A stretch of 64,000 bases of DNA from Streptomyces sp. R44 (GCF_041053105.1 NZ_CP163444.1:4712001-4776000), one strand, 5' to 3'; numbered from the stretch's first letter, positions 1-8,698 are shown. Notes: a model not told the origin generated them from the letters alone. Program-made: numbers and translations.

Positions 1-2
1 CG

Positions 3-173
3 CTGTGGGGGTTCGACCTGCTCGCCGAGGTCGTCGGGGACCCGCGCCGGGCCGTCGCCTGGACGCTGGGGCGCGTCCTGCAGAACGGCCTGTGGGACGT
101 CGAGGACGGCGAGCCCGGCCTCGACCCCGAGCAGGTCGCCCTCGCCAGGATCCTGCTGGCCAGGAGGGCCTGA
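3..173 (+). CDS. C-terminal fragment of an unidentified protein
   Basis: Open from the window edge to TGA at 171-173, about 56 residues. It reads LWGFDLLAEVVGDPRRAVAW near its start and ends ILLARRA. The frame is alanine-, leucine- and charge-rich with normal Streptomyces third-position GC, and it sits 19 nt upstream of the next + strand gene, so the two may be co-transcribed. No domain can be named from this fragment. Confidence 0.55.
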   Translation: MWGFDLLAEVVGDPRRAVAWTLGRVLQNGLWDVEDGEPGLDPEQVALARILLARRA

Positions 174-192
174 GCCGAGGCAGGGTGGGGCC

Positions 193-672
193 ATGATCCG
201 TACAGCCACGCCTGCCGACGTCCCCGTCATCCACGCCCTGATCCGCGACCTCGCCGCGTACGAGAAGGCTCTCGACGAGGTCCGCGCGACCCCCGACCAG
301 CTCCACGAGGCCCTGTTCGGCGAGCGGCCCGCCGCCTTCGCGCACATCGCCGAGACGGAGACGGGCGAGCCGGTCGGCTTCGCTCTCTGGTTCCTCAACT
401 TCTCGACCTGGCGCGGTGTCCACGGCATCTACCTGGAGGACCTGTACGTCCGCCCGGAGGCCCGCGGCGGCGGCCACGGCAAGGCCCTGCTGCGCGAACT
501 GGCCCGCATCTGCGTCGAGCGCGGGTACGAGCGCCTGGAGTGGTCCGTACTGAACTGGAACCAGCCCTCGATCGACTTCTACGAGTCCCTGGGCGCCCGC
601 CCGCAGGACGAGTGGTCCGTGTACCGGCTGACGGACGGGGCCCTGGCCGAGCTCGGCGGGGCGACGGTGTAG
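193..672 (+). CDS. GNAT family N-acetyltransferase
   Basis: 159 aa, the usual length for a single-domain GNAT. It starts MIRTATPADVPVIHALIRDL, a typical GNAT beta1-alpha1 opening. The acetyl-CoA pyrophosphate loop appears as RGGGHGKALL (about residues 91-100), preceded by the beta4 strand YLEDLYVRPE. The C-terminal NQPSIDFYESLGA is the conserved beta5/alpha4 NxxAxxFYxxxGF-like motif. The small-molecule or protein substrate cannot be read from sequence; the closest look is to diamine/polyamine-type acetyltransferases. A GGGTGGGG-like ribosome site precedes the ATG. It likely forms a unit with the next gene 9 nt downstream. Confidence 0.88.
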   Translation: MIRTATPADVPVIHALIRDLAAYEKALDEVRATPDQLHEALFGERPAAFAHIAETETGEPVGFALWFLNFSTWRGVHGIYLEDLYVRPEARGGGHGKALLRELARICVERGYERLEWSVLNWNQPSIDFYESLGARPQDEWSVYRLTDGALAELGGATV

Positions 673-681
673 GAAGGGGGC

Positions 682-1011
682 ATGGACATTGAGCAGCGGT
701 TCCAGCGGATCACCGGCTTCATCGAGGCGCGGCTGACCCCCCTCTTCGACCCCGCCAACGGGAGCGACCACGGGTTCGGCATGGACGACACGTCGCGGGC
801 GCTGCGCGCCCTGCGCTACACCGTGCAGGCCGCGTCGCAGGTGAACGGACTCGTGGAGAAGCGGGAGACGGCTCCGGAGTTGCGGCAGGTCGTCGACCAG
901 GCGCTGGAGCACAACTGGGACGTGCTGCGCTCCATCGCCCGGATGTGGGAGGACCACCCCGACTTCACCAAGGAGTTCAAGGCGCACTCCTGGGACGTCC
1001 TCGGCGTCTGA
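682..1011 (+). CDS. Small conserved protein of unknown function
   Basis: 109 aa, acidic and apparently helical (IEQRFQRITGFIEARLTPLF at the N-terminus). There is no signal peptide, membrane segment or recognisable catalytic motif. The ATG follows an AAGGGGG ribosome site and lies 9 nt after the GNAT stop, so the two are probably one transcript. It is convergent with the MDR oxidoreductase (3-nt gap). I recognise it only as the sort of small conserved protein common in Streptomyces and assign no function. Confidence 0.75.
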   Translation: MDIEQRFQRITGFIEARLTPLFDPANGSDHGFGMDDTSRALRALRYTVQAASQVNGLVEKRETAPELRQVVDQALEHNWDVLRSIARMWEDHPDFTKEFKAHSWDVLGV

Positions 1012-1014
1012 CCC

Positions 1015-2019
1015 TTACGGGACCAGCACCACCTTGCCCGTCGTGCCCCGGTTCTCCAGGGCACGGTGGGCCTCCGCCGCCTCCGCGAGCGGGAAGCGGT
1101 GGACCGCAGGGCGCAGCGTCCCGGTGGACGCGGCGTCCAGGGCGGCGAGTTCGAGCGTACGGATGTCGCCGCCCGCCTTCTGGATCATGACGGGGCCGAG
1201 GACGGACTCCGAGGTGATGCCGCGGGCGGTGAGCTCCTCCTCGGTGAAGGTGAGCGGTTCGCCGTCGTGGAGTCCGGCGCCGGACCAGCCGAAGACCAGG
1301 TGCTGTCCGCCCTTGCCGAGCAGGTCGACGGCGGCGCGCCCGGTGTCGCCGCCGACCGAGTCGAAGACGACGGTGGCCTCCCTGCCCACGGAGTCGAGGT
1401 ACGCGCGGACCTTCTCCGGCCAGTCCGGCTGCTTGTAGTCGACGGCCAGGTCCGCGCCGTTCGCCTCGACGAGGGCGGTCTTCGCGGGGCCGCCGGCGAG
1501 GCCGACGACGGTCGCGCCGGCGTTCTTGGCGTACTGGACGAGGAGGGTGCCGATGCCGCCGGCGGCGGCCGGGACGATCGCGACCGAGTCGGGGCCGAGC
1601 TCGGTGAAGCCCAGGATGCCGAGGGTCGTGCGGCCGGTGCCGATCATGGCGACGGCCTCCGCCTCGCCGAGGTGGTCGGGCAGGGCGTGCAGGCGGGCGG
1701 CGTCGGTGACGGCGAGTTCGGCGTAGCCGCCGGGGTTCATGCCGAGGTGTGCGACGACCCGCCGGCCGAGCCAGACCGGGTCGGTGCCCTCGCCGAGGGC
1801 GTCGACGGTGCCGGCGACCTCGCGGCCGGGGATCGTGGGGAGCGGGGTGGGCGCGGGGAAGGGGCCCGTGGCGCCCTCGCGGAGCGCGGTGTCGAGGAGG
1901 TGCACGCCGGCCGCCGCGACCCGGACACGGACTTGGCCGGGGCCCGGCACGGGGTCGGGTGTCTCCTCGTAGCCGAGGTTCTCGGCGGGGCCGAAGGCGT
2001 GGAGGCGGATGGCGTGCAT
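1015..2019 (-). CDS. Zinc-independent MDR oxidoreductase (quinone oxidoreductase type)
   Basis: 334 aa from ATG at 2019 (MHAIRLHAFGPAENLGYEET). Medium-chain dehydrogenase/reductase architecture: an N-terminal GroES-like fold with PGREVAGTVDALG, then a Rossmann nucleotide-binding region with AAAGGIGTLLVQYAKNAGA, the AxxGGxG NADPH motif of quinone oxidoreductases. The cysteines that bind catalytic and structural zinc in alcohol dehydrogenases are absent, so an NADPH-dependent quinone or enone reductase is the best reading. The open frame extends 17 codons upstream, but the chosen ATG gives the family-standard N-terminus. Substrate unknown. Confidence 0.87.
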   Translation of the reverse strand: MHAIRLHAFGPAENLGYEETPDPVPGPGQVRVRVAAAGVHLLDTALREGATGPFPAPTPLPTIPGREVAGTVDALGEGTDPVWLGRRVVAHLGMNPGGYAELAVTDAARLHALPDHLGEAEAVAMIGTGRTTLGILGFTELGPDSVAIVPAAAGGIGTLLVQYAKNAGATVVGLAGGPAKTALVEANGADLAVDYKQPDWPEKVRAYLDSVGREATVVFDSVGGDTGRAAVDLLGKGGQHLVFGWSGAGLHDGEPLTFTEEELTARGITSESVLGPVMIQKAGGDIRTLELAALDAASTGTLRPAVHRFPLAEAAEAHRALENRGTTGKVVLVP

Positions 2020-2066
2020 GACGGTTCCCCTGTCGTCGTACGGGTGGACTGCTCCACCCTCGGACC

Positions 2067-3254
2067 TCAAGCGTGCTTGAGGTCAAGGCCGTGCTTGTGG
2101 TGGCGGTCCACGAGGTCCGCGCGCAGGGCGAGCGACACCGCCTCGACCGCGCTCGTGAACGACACCTCCGCCAGCACGCCCGGCGCCGCCACCTGATCGC
2201 CCACCAGGTACACCCCGTCGCCCCGGTCGACGGCCGGCCGGTCGCGCCAGGTCGTGCCCGGGCGGTCCACCGCGCCCGTACGGCCCTGGGAGACGGACTC
2301 CCGCCGCCACACCGTCCGCTCGCGCCAGCCCGGGAAACCGAGGTCGAGCAGCCGCTCGCCGTGGGCGACGCCGTCCGCCTTCGACGCCTCGGGCCCGATC
2401 GGCAACTGCGCCTGGATCAGCTGCTGCCCGGCCGGCGCCAGCGACGTGTCCTGCGCCGTGTACCGCTCGATCCAGCCGGGTGCGTCCAGGTCGGAGACCA
2501 CGAACGGATCGCCCTTCCGGGTCCGCAGCGCCAGGTCGAACAGGACCGTACGACCGCTCTCCCAGGTCAGCGACGGGTCGCCGAGGAGCCGGGCGGCGGC
2601 GGGCAGCGCGGTCGCGACGATCACCGGCCCGCCGCCGACCGGAAGGGCGTCGATCCGGGACGAGGTCTCGATCCGTACGCCGAGCTCACGCGCGCGCGTG
2701 GCCATCCGCTCGATCAGCTCGCCCCAGCCGCCCCGGATGTAGTGCGCCTCGGGCGGCAGGGCGGTGGCCCGGTGCAGCCGCTCCTGCACGAAACGGGCCG
2801 AGAGGGAGCCCGGGTCGTGGTGGAAGAGCGCGACCCCGCTGTACGCGGCGGCCACGCGCGCGGTGCGCTCGCCCGCGAGACCGGTGACCCAGGTGCGGAA
2901 GTCGAGTTCGACGGGGGCCTGTTCGGGGTTGCGGCGGGCCTGACGGAACAGGGCGAGCGGCGGGATGCGGCGCACGGCGCCGTCGAGGTGCACGCGGAAG
3001 CGGACGGCCTCGGCGGGCGGCAGCGCGGCCAGGGGGCCGATGAGGCCGCGCTGCTTGAGCCAGGTCCAGTGGGGGCCGCCGTTGTAGAGCGCGTGCGGGC
3101 CCTCGTTGGTGCGGTACGGGCCGTCGGCCGTGCGGGCCCGGCCGCCGAGCGTCCGGTGCGCCTCGTGGAGGGTCACCTCGGTGCCGGCCTCGGCGGCCGT
3201 GATGGCGGCGGTCAGTCCGGCGAAACCGCCGCCGATGATCGTGAGCTTCCGCAT
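2067..3254 (-). CDS. FAD-dependent oxidoreductase (amine oxidase / phytoene desaturase-like)
   Basis: 395 aa. The N-terminus MRKLTIIGGGFAGLTAAITA is the GxGxxG dinucleotide-binding motif, followed by the acidic end of beta2 (EAHRTLGGRAR, the GGRA(R/x) signature of the flavin amine oxidase/desaturase superfamily). Near the C-terminus DGVYLVGDQVAAPGVLAEVS is the second FAD-contact motif. It lacks transmembrane segments and the carotenoid cluster context (no crtB/crtE nearby), so a specific desaturase role cannot be claimed. It lies 48 nt upstream of the MDR gene on the same strand, plausibly one transcript. Confidence 0.85.
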   Translation of the reverse strand: MRKLTIIGGGFAGLTAAITAAEAGTEVTLHEAHRTLGGRARTADGPYRTNEGPHALYNGGPHWTWLKQRGLIGPLAALPPAEAVRFRVHLDGAVRRIPPLALFRQARRNPEQAPVELDFRTWVTGLAGERTARVAAAYSGVALFHHDPGSLSARFVQERLHRATALPPEAHYIRGGWGELIERMATRARELGVRIETSSRIDALPVGGGPVIVATALPAAARLLGDPSLTWESGRTVLFDLALRTRKGDPFVVSDLDAPGWIERYTAQDTSLAPAGQQLIQAQLPIGPEASKADGVAHGERLLDLGFPGWRERTVWRRESVSQGRTGAVDRPGTTWRDRPAVDRGDGVYLVGDQVAAPGVLAEVSFTSAVEAVSLALRADLVDRHHKHGLDLKHA

Positions 3255-3353
3255 GTCCGTCTCCTTCGTGAAGGTCTCGTACGGGGGACGGCGGGCGGGG
3301 TCGCGGATGTGACATCGGGGGCGTTGTCAGTGGCGTACCTCACGATGGGGGGC

Positions 3354-4028
3354 ATGGCGACGACCGGGAACCGGAAGAAGAAGGTGGCGGGGGCACGACG
3401 GCCGGAGGTGCGGCTGCCTCCCCTGGAGGCGTACGGAGGCGGGCTCGAACCGGACGGGGACTACGACGGCCTCGAACTGGCCGGGCTCGACCTGACGGGC
3501 CAGTCGGGCGAGGGGGCCCGGTTCCTGGACTGCGCGCTGCGCGACTGCGGGCTCGACGGGGCGCGGCTCACGGCGGCGCGGTTCCTCGACTCGGTGCTCA
3601 CGGGGGTACGGGGAGTGGGGACCGAGCTCGCCGGGGCGCAGCTGCGGGACGTGGAGCTCGTGGAGGCGCGGCTCGGCGGGACGCAGCTGCACGGGGCGGT
3701 CCTGGAGCGGGTCGTCGTGCGGGGCGGCAAGATCGACTACCTGAACCTGCGGGCGGCGAAGCTGAAGGACGTCGTCTTCGAGGGCTGCGTTTTGAGCGAA
3801 CCGGACTTCGGGGGCGCGGCGCTGGAGCGGGTCGAGTTCGTGGACTGCGCGCTCACGGGGGCGGACTTCACGGGGGCGCGCCTCAAGGACGTGGACCTGC
3901 GGGGTGCGCATCGTCTTGAGATCGCGGGGGGTGTGGATTCGCTGTCCGGCGCGGTGATCTCCACGGCCCAGCTGCTGGACCTGGCACCGGTGCTGGCGGC
4001 GCGGCTGGGGGTACGGGTGGAGGACTGA
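3354..4028 (+). CDS. Pentapeptide-repeat protein
   Basis: 224 aa from ATG 3354 (MATTGNRKKK); an ATG at 3345 is also in frame. A basic N-terminus is followed by about 30 pentapeptide-like units A(D/N)LxX: LAGLDLTGQSGEGARFLDCALRD and so on, running to about residue 185, predicting a right-handed quadrilateral beta-helix. It then has a short alpha/beta tail, ISTAQLLDLAPVLAARLGVRVED. The tail matches that of the pentapeptide protein in the RiPP cluster at 39769 (HTQQADLAHALVNELDITVGD), so the two are paralogues. Some pentapeptide proteins (Qnr, McbG, AlbG) protect DNA gyrase; here the role is unknown. Confidence 0.88.
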   Translation: MATTGNRKKKVAGARRPEVRLPPLEAYGGGLEPDGDYDGLELAGLDLTGQSGEGARFLDCALRDCGLDGARLTAARFLDSVLTGVRGVGTELAGAQLRDVELVEARLGGTQLHGAVLERVVVRGGKIDYLNLRAAKLKDVVFEGCVLSEPDFGGAALERVEFVDCALTGADFTGARLKDVDLRGAHRLEIAGGVDSLSGAVISTAQLLDLAPVLAARLGVRVED

Positions 4029-4260
4029 GTCCGCGCCTTGCGGTGGGGGGCGGTGCTTTCGCGCGGCGTGCGCCCGCGCCTGTGTTGGGCGGTGCCCCGG
4101 CCCACCGCCGTGTGGGCAGGCGTCCCGCAGGGCGGGACGGGTGGGCACACGGGGCGGCGCGCCCTCGCGGCGCCTCCGCGTTCCGTGCCCTGACCCGCAC
4201 CACGACCTCGCCGTCACCAGCGGTGCGGGTTCAGGCGCGGGAGCCTCGGGCGCCGGCAAG

Positions 4261-4325
4261 GGCGCCGTTCCGTTGTGCCCACCCGTTCCGCCCCGGCGGA
4301 ACGCATACCCACAACGGCCGGCGCC
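4261..4325. terminator. Composite hairpin between convergent genes
   Basis: Three nested inverted repeats share one axis: GGCGCC (4261-4266/4320-4325), CCGTTGTG (4270-4277) with CACAACGG (4310-4317), and CGTTCCGCC (4284-4292) with GGCGGAACG (4295-4303). It sits right after the stop of the minus-strand gene ending at 4325 and downstream of the plus-strand pentapeptide gene, so it probably ends transcription in both directions. No U-tract. The rest of the 4029-4324 gap shows nothing coding. Confidence 0.6.
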
Positions 4326-4825
4326 TACGGGAGGCGGGGGAAGCGGGACTGGAGGGTCCAGATCGTGGGGTTGTCGGCCAGGCCCTCGTGCATGTCCGTG
4401 AGGTCCTCGATCAGGTCGTGCAGAAAGTCCCGCGCCTCGCGCCGCAGCTCCGCGTGGTTGAACGTGACCGGCGGCTCCTCCCCCGGCATCCAGTCCGCCT
4501 CGACGTCCACCCACCCGAAGCGGCGCTCGAAGAGCATCCGGTCCGTGGACTCGGTGAAGTCGAGCTCCGCGTACTGCGGCTGCGCCGCCCGGCTGCCCCG
4601 CGGGTCCTGGTCCAGCTGCTCGACGATGTCGCACAGCGCCCACGCGAAGTCGAGGACCGGCACCCATCCCCAGGCTGTGGACACCTCGCGGTCCGCCTCG
4701 GTGTCGGCGAGGTACACGTCCCCGCAGAACAGGTCGTGGCGCAGCGCGTGGACGTCCGCGCGCCGGTAGTCGGTCTGCGGGGGGTCGGGGAAGCGACGCG
4801 AGAGGGAGTAGCCGATGTCGAGCAC
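4325..4825 (-). CDS. Conserved protein of unknown function
   Basis: 166 aa, acidic, with many Asp/Glu and Trp residues (STAWGWVPVLDFAWALCDIVEQL). No signal peptide, membrane helix or catalytic signature. The pattern of aromatic and acidic residues resembles small antitoxin/immunity-like or DUF proteins frequent in Streptomyces, but no family can be assigned. Coding potential is good and the start MLDIGYSLSRRFPD is unobstructed. It is downstream of and co-oriented with the two-component system, 13 nt after the response-regulator stop. Confidence 0.7.
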   Translation of the reverse strand: MLDIGYSLSRRFPDPPQTDYRRADVHALRHDLFCGDVYLADTEADREVSTAWGWVPVLDFAWALCDIVEQLDQDPRGSRAAQPQYAELDFTESTDRMLFERRFGWVDVEADWMPGEEPPVTFNHAELRREARDFLHDLIEDLTDMHEGLADNPTIWTLQSRFPRLP

Positions 4826-4838
4826 GGGACCGATGGTG

Positions 4839-5498
4839 TCATGGCACCAGGCCCGCCTCGTACGCCACGATCACCAGCTGCACCCGGTCCCGCGCGTCCA
4901 GCTTCGAGAAGAGGCGGGCCACGTGCGCCTTCGCCGTCGCCGCGCTGATGTGGAGCCGTTCCGCGATCTCGCCGTTCGACAGACCCCGGCCGACGAGGGT
5001 GAGGACCTCCCGTTCGCGCTCGGTGACCCCGTGGAGCCCGCGGGGCGGCCGGCGCGCGGGCTCCGGCCGGGCCGCGAACTCCCCGATCAGCCGGCGCGTC
5101 ACGCCCGGGGCGATCAGGGCGTCGCCGGCGGCCACCACCCGGACCGCGGCGAGGATGTCGTCGAGCGCCATGTCCTTCACCAGGAAGCCGCTCGCGCCGG
5201 AGCGCAGCGCCCCGTACACGTACTCGTCGTCGTCGAAGGTCGTGAGGACGAGGACCCGCGGCGCGCCGGGGCCCGCCCCCGTGACGATCCGGGTGGCCTC
5301 GATGCCGTCCATGCCGGGCATCCGGACGTCCATCACCACCACGTCGGGACCCAGCTCCCGGGCCAGGGCGACCGCCTCCGTGCCGGTGCCCGCCTCGCCG
5401 GCGACCTCGATGTCGGGGGTGTCGGCCATCAGGACGCGCAGCCCGGCCCGTACCAGCGGCTGGTCGTCGACGAGGAGGACGCGGATCAGGCGGTTCAC
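4839..5498 (-). CDS. LuxR/NarL-type response regulator
   Basis: 219 aa from GTG 5498 (VNRLIRVLLVDDQPLVRAGL). Receiver domain, residues 5-122, with the DD pair, phospho-acceptor Asp in VVVMDVRMPGMDG, the Thr in VLTTFDDDE and the Lys in FLVKDM. The LuxR helix-turn-helix is C-terminal (TEREREVLTLVGRGLSNGEIAERLHISAATAKAHVARLFSKL). The start overlaps the kinase stop as GTGA, showing translational coupling. It is the cognate partner of the kinase at 5495-6667 and probably controls the divergent ABC exporter genes at 6800-8682. Confidence 0.93.
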   Translation of the reverse strand: MNRLIRVLLVDDQPLVRAGLRVLMADTPDIEVAGEAGTGTEAVALARELGPDVVVMDVRMPGMDGIEATRIVTGAGPGAPRVLVLTTFDDDEYVYGALRSGASGFLVKDMALDDILAAVRVVAAGDALIAPGVTRRLIGEFAARPEPARRPPRGLHGVTEREREVLTLVGRGLSNGEIAERLHISAATAKAHVARLFSKLDARDRVQLVIVAYEAGLVP

Positions 5499-6667
5499 GA
5501 GGTCGGGGTCCCTTCCGGAAGCGGCAGCAGTGCCGTCACGTGGAAGCCGCCTCCGGGGCGGGGCCCCGCCGTGAGGCTGCCGCCGAGGAGTTCGGCGCGT
5601 TCGCGCATCCCGAGCAGGCCGTACCCGCCCGCGCCCGCCTCCCCGCCGGGCGCGCCGCGGCCCTCGTCGGCGATCTCGACGAGCAGGGTGTCCGTGCGCC
5701 GCTCCACCGTCACCCGGCAGGTGGGGGTGGCCGCGTGGCGGACGACGTTGGTGAGGGCCTCCTGCACGATCCGGTACGCGGCGAGGTCGACCTCCGGCGG
5801 GAGCGCGCCGTCCGGGTTGCCGAGGCGCCGCAGTGCGACCCGCACCCCCGCGTCCGCCGTCGACGCGGCCAGCCGTTCGAGGTCGGCGAGGCCCGGCGCC
5901 GGGTCGCGCGGGGCCGGACGGCCGCCGTCGGCGGCGCCCCGCAGCGCGCCCAGGGTGCGGCGCAGACCGGCGAGGGTCTCCCGGCTGGTGGTCTCGATGG
6001 TGGCGAGCGCGTTGCGGGCCTCGGCGGGCTGGGTCTCGATGACCCGTCGGCCGACGCCCGCCTGGATGGCGATGACGCCGATGCTGTGGGCGACGAGGTC
6101 GTGCAGCTCGCGGGCGATCCGCAGCCGTTCGGCGGCGACGGCTTCGGCGGTGGTCGCGGCACGCAACTCCGCGGCGTGGCTGCGTCGTTCGCGTACGGAC
6201 CGGCCGAGGAGCCCGGCGGTGAGCAGGGCGAGCGCGAGGGCCGTGACCGTGCTGACGAAGACGTTCTGCCCGGAGGTCGTGTAGGTCGCGGCCGCGATCT
6301 GCACGGCGAGCGCGCCGAGGGCGGCGGGCAGCAGGACCCGGAGCGGGCGCGCGGCGGCGATCCGGCCCACGACGGCGTCGGCGGCGAGCACCGGGAGGTA
6401 GAGGAGTACGGCGTCGGGGCGGGTGGTCGCCGCAGCGAACAGTCCCGCGAGCAGCAGTCCGAGGGCCGCGAGCGGGTTGCGGCGCGCCAGGGGCAGGGTG
6501 AGGCCCACGGTGACGGCGGTGAGGAAGAGCCGCAGCCCGGTGGAGCGGTACGGGCCGGCCTGGATCGCGCTCAGGAGCAGGAAGGGGTGGGCGACGGCCG
6601 CGCCCCAGGCGAGGGCCGCCGGCACCCGCCCGCTGGACGGCCTCTCGGTGGGGGTGGTGGCGGTCAT
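5495..6667 (-). CDS. Membrane sensor histidine kinase (NarL/DesK type)
   Basis: 390 aa from ATG 6667 (MTATTPTERPSSGRV). Residues ~15-150 hold about five hydrophobic membrane segments with almost no extracellular loop, as in intramembrane-sensing kinases. A HisKA_3 dimerisation box follows (RLRIARELHDLVAHSIGVIAIQ, His in ELHD). The HATPase domain shows N (EALTNVVRHA), G1 (EIADEGRGAP) and G2 (GGYGLLGMRERAELLGG). Divergent from the ABC exporter with 132 bp between starts. This arrangement is typical of systems sensing envelope stress or antibiotics; the signal is unknown. Confidence 0.92.
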   Translation of the reverse strand: MTATTPTERPSSGRVPAALAWGAAVAHPFLLLSAIQAGPYRSTGLRLFLTAVTVGLTLPLARRNPLAALGLLLAGLFAAATTRPDAVLLYLPVLAADAVVGRIAAARPLRVLLPAALGALAVQIAAATYTTSGQNVFVSTVTALALALLTAGLLGRSVRERRSHAAELRAATTAEAVAAERLRIARELHDLVAHSIGVIAIQAGVGRRVIETQPAEARNALATIETTSRETLAGLRRTLGALRGAADGGRPAPRDPAPGLADLERLAASTADAGVRVALRRLGNPDGALPPEVDLAAYRIVQEALTNVVRHAATPTCRVTVERRTDTLLVEIADEGRGAPGGEAGAGGYGLLGMRERAELLGGSLTAGPRPGGGFHVTALLPLPEGTPTS

Positions 6668-6799
6668 GATCGTGATCGTAGGCGCGGACGCCCGCCGGCA
6701 CATCGGCCCGCGGGAGTACGCCCCCGGGCCATCCCGGGGCGCCGCTTGTGGCCGCCGAGCCGATGTGCCGGGGGGTGCGGGCCCGCGACCGTGGGTCGC

Positions 6800-7873
6800 A
6801 TGATCGAAGTCCACGAACTGACCAAGCACTACGGCCGCCCGGCCCGGTCCCGGCCGGCGGGCCGGTCTCGTCCGCCGGCCCGGTCCCGCCTCGGGGGCCG
6901 CCCCGCCGCCGGTACGGCCCATGGCGCCGACGGCGAGGCCCCCGCCGCGGCCGGCGCGGACCTCGCTGCCGGCGGCCGGGATCTCGCCGCCGCCGTCCCC
7001 GCCGGCCCCCGCCCCGCCGTGGACCGTCTCACCTTCTCCGTGAGACCCGGCCGCGTCACCGGATTCCTCGGGCCCAACGGCGCCGGCAAGTCCACGACCC
7101 TGCGGCTGATCCTGGGGCTGAACGAGCCGACCTCCGGGACCGCCACCGTCGGCGGGCGGCGGTTCCGGGAGCTGCCGCGGGGGCTGCGGCACGTCGGGGC
7201 GCTGCTCGACGCGCACGACGTGCACGGCGGCCGGACCGCCGAGGCACATCTCGCCGCGCTCGCCCGCACCAACGGCATTCCGCGCCGCCGGGCCGCCGAG
7301 GTCCTGGAGGAGGTCGGGCTCGCGGGAGCCGCCGCGCGGCGGATCGGCGGCTACTCGCTCGGCATGCGGCAGCGCCTCGGCATCGCCGCCGCGCTGCTCG
7401 GCGACCCTCCCGTGCTGCTCTTCGACGAGCCGGTCAACGGTCTCGACCCGGAGGGCGTGCGGTGGGCCCGGGGGCTGTTCCGGCGGCTCGCCGCCGAGGG
7501 CCGCACGGTGTTCGTCTCCAGCCATCTGATGAGCGAGATGGAGCACACCGCCGACGACCTCGTCGTCATCGGCCGCGGCCGGCTCATCGCCGCCGAGAGC
7601 GTGGCCGACTTCGCCGCCCGCGGCACCCGCCGGAGCGTGACCGTGCGGGCCGCCGACCCGGCCGCCGCCCCGGGCCTCGCCGCCGCCCTGCGGGCCGAGG
7701 GCGCGACCGTACGCGGGGAAGCAGGCGGACTCGCCGTGACCGGGATCGACGCGGACCGGATCGGTGTCCTCGCCTTCCGGCACGGCGTCCCGCTCGCCGA
7801 GCTCACCCCGCGCGCCTCCTCCCTGGAAGAGGCGTTCATGGAGCTCACCGCCGACAGTGTGGAGTACCGCTGA
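6800..7873 (+). CDS. ABC exporter ATP-binding protein with N-terminal low-complexity insertion
   Basis: 357 aa from ATG 6800 (MIEVHELTKHYG). Walker A is GPNGAGKST, signature YSLGMRQRLGIAAALLG, Walker B VLLFDEPVNGLDPEG, H-loop SSHLMSEM. It is the ATPase of a BcrA/drug-exporter type transporter with the permease downstream (TGATG overlap). The oddity is an insert of about 60 residues rich in Ala, Arg, Pro and Gly between KHYG (residue ~12) and the usual AVDRLTFSVRPG strand (~residue 72). In homologues these are contiguous. The insert is encoded by short imperfect GC repeats and keeps the frame. Confidence 0.9.
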   Translation: MIEVHELTKHYGRPARSRPAGRSRPPARSRLGGRPAAGTAHGADGEAPAAAGADLAAGGRDLAAAVPAGPRPAVDRLTFSVRPGRVTGFLGPNGAGKSTTLRLILGLNEPTSGTATVGGRRFRELPRGLRHVGALLDAHDVHGGRTAEAHLAALARTNGIPRRRAAEVLEEVGLAGAAARRIGGYSLGMRQRLGIAAALLGDPPVLLFDEPVNGLDPEGVRWARGLFRRLAAEGRTVFVSSHLMSEMEHTADDLVVIGRGRLIAAESVADFAARGTRRSVTVRAADPAAAPGLAAALRAEGATVRGEAGGLAVTGIDADRIGVLAFRHGVPLAELTPRASSLEEAFMELTADSVEYR

Positions 7874-8682
7874 TGCCCGCCGCCGCCCGTTTCCGTGACC
7901 TCCTCGCCGCCGAGTGGATCAAGCTGTGGTCCCTGCGCTCCACTCCCTGGGCCTTCGCCGTCGGCGCCGTCGCCGCCCTCGGCGTCAACCTCAACGCGAC
8001 CCTCGCCGACTACCGCAACTACCCGCACTACCCGGACGGCATCAGGGAGCTGTTCGTGCCGATCTGGGCGATGCGGGACGCGTTCACGCTCGGCGGGGCC
8101 ATGGTGTTCACCCTCGCGACCGGCTCCATCGGCGCGCTCGTGATCGTCGGCGAGTACGGGACCGGGCAGATCCGTACGACCTTCGCGGCCGTCCCGGCCC
8201 GCCGCTCCGTCGTCGCCGCGAAGACGCTCGTCCTCGCCGCCGTGATGCTGGTGTACGGGGCGCTGGTCGCCGCCGTCTCGTTCGCGGCCACGCAGACCGT
8301 GCTCGACGGCCGGGGCGTCGGCATGGCGTTCGGCGACGAGGGCGTGCCGCGGGCCGTCGCCGCGTCGGCGCTCCTCGCGCCGGTCTGCGCGCTCGCCGGC
8401 TTCGGCCTCGGGGCGTTGCTCCGGCACACCGCCACGACGATCGTCTCCCTCACCGGGGTGCTGCTCCTGCTGCCGGCGCTGATGGACGACCGCAACCGCT
8501 GGGGCGCGACGTTGCTGCACGCGCTGCCGCAGGGCGCGTGGAAGCGGCTCACGGAGGTGGGGGTGTCGCCGGTGCCGGTCGAGTACCCGTGGACGGCGGG
8601 CGGGGCGTGGACGGTGTACGCGGCCTGGGCGGTGGGCGCCGTGGCGGTGGCGTTCGTGGCCGTCCACCGCCGCGACGTGTGA
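7873..8682 (+). CDS. ABC-2 type exporter permease
   Basis: 269 aa, starting MPAAARFRDLLAAEWIKLWS, the amphipathic EWxKLxS opening of ABC-2 permeases paired with BcrA-like ATPases. About six hydrophobic segments follow, including FAVGAVAALGVNL, GALVIVGEYGTGQIRTTFA (the conserved EYxxGTIR-type loop), ASALLAPVCALAGFGLGALL and TIVSLTGVLLLLPALM. The start codon overlaps the ATPase stop (TGATG), so the two subunits are translationally coupled. Substrate unknown. Confidence 0.9.
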   Translation: MPAAARFRDLLAAEWIKLWSLRSTPWAFAVGAVAALGVNLNATLADYRNYPHYPDGIRELFVPIWAMRDAFTLGGAMVFTLATGSIGALVIVGEYGTGQIRTTFAAVPARRSVVAAKTLVLAAVMLVYGALVAAVSFAATQTVLDGRGVGMAFGDEGVPRAVAASALLAPVCALAGFGLGALLRHTATTIVSLTGVLLLLPALMDDRNRWGATLLHALPQGAWKRLTEVGVSPVPVEYPWTAGGAWTVYAAWAVGAVAVAFVAVHRRDV

Positions 8683-8698
8683 ACCCCCCGTACCGGGG

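Noticed and set aside
2067..3254. Calling the FAD oxidoreductase a carotenoid desaturase
   Set aside because: Superfamily motifs fit, but there are no carotenoid genes nearby and no diagnostic C-terminal carotenoid motif.
4029..4260. Possible small genes between the pentapeptide gene and the terminator
   Set aside because: Frames are Arg/Pro/Ala shadows with no ribosome site or family resemblance.
5540..6799. Long + strand open frame preceding the ABC ATPase start
   Set aside because: Antisense to the histidine kinase; similarity to real proteins begins only at ATG 6800.
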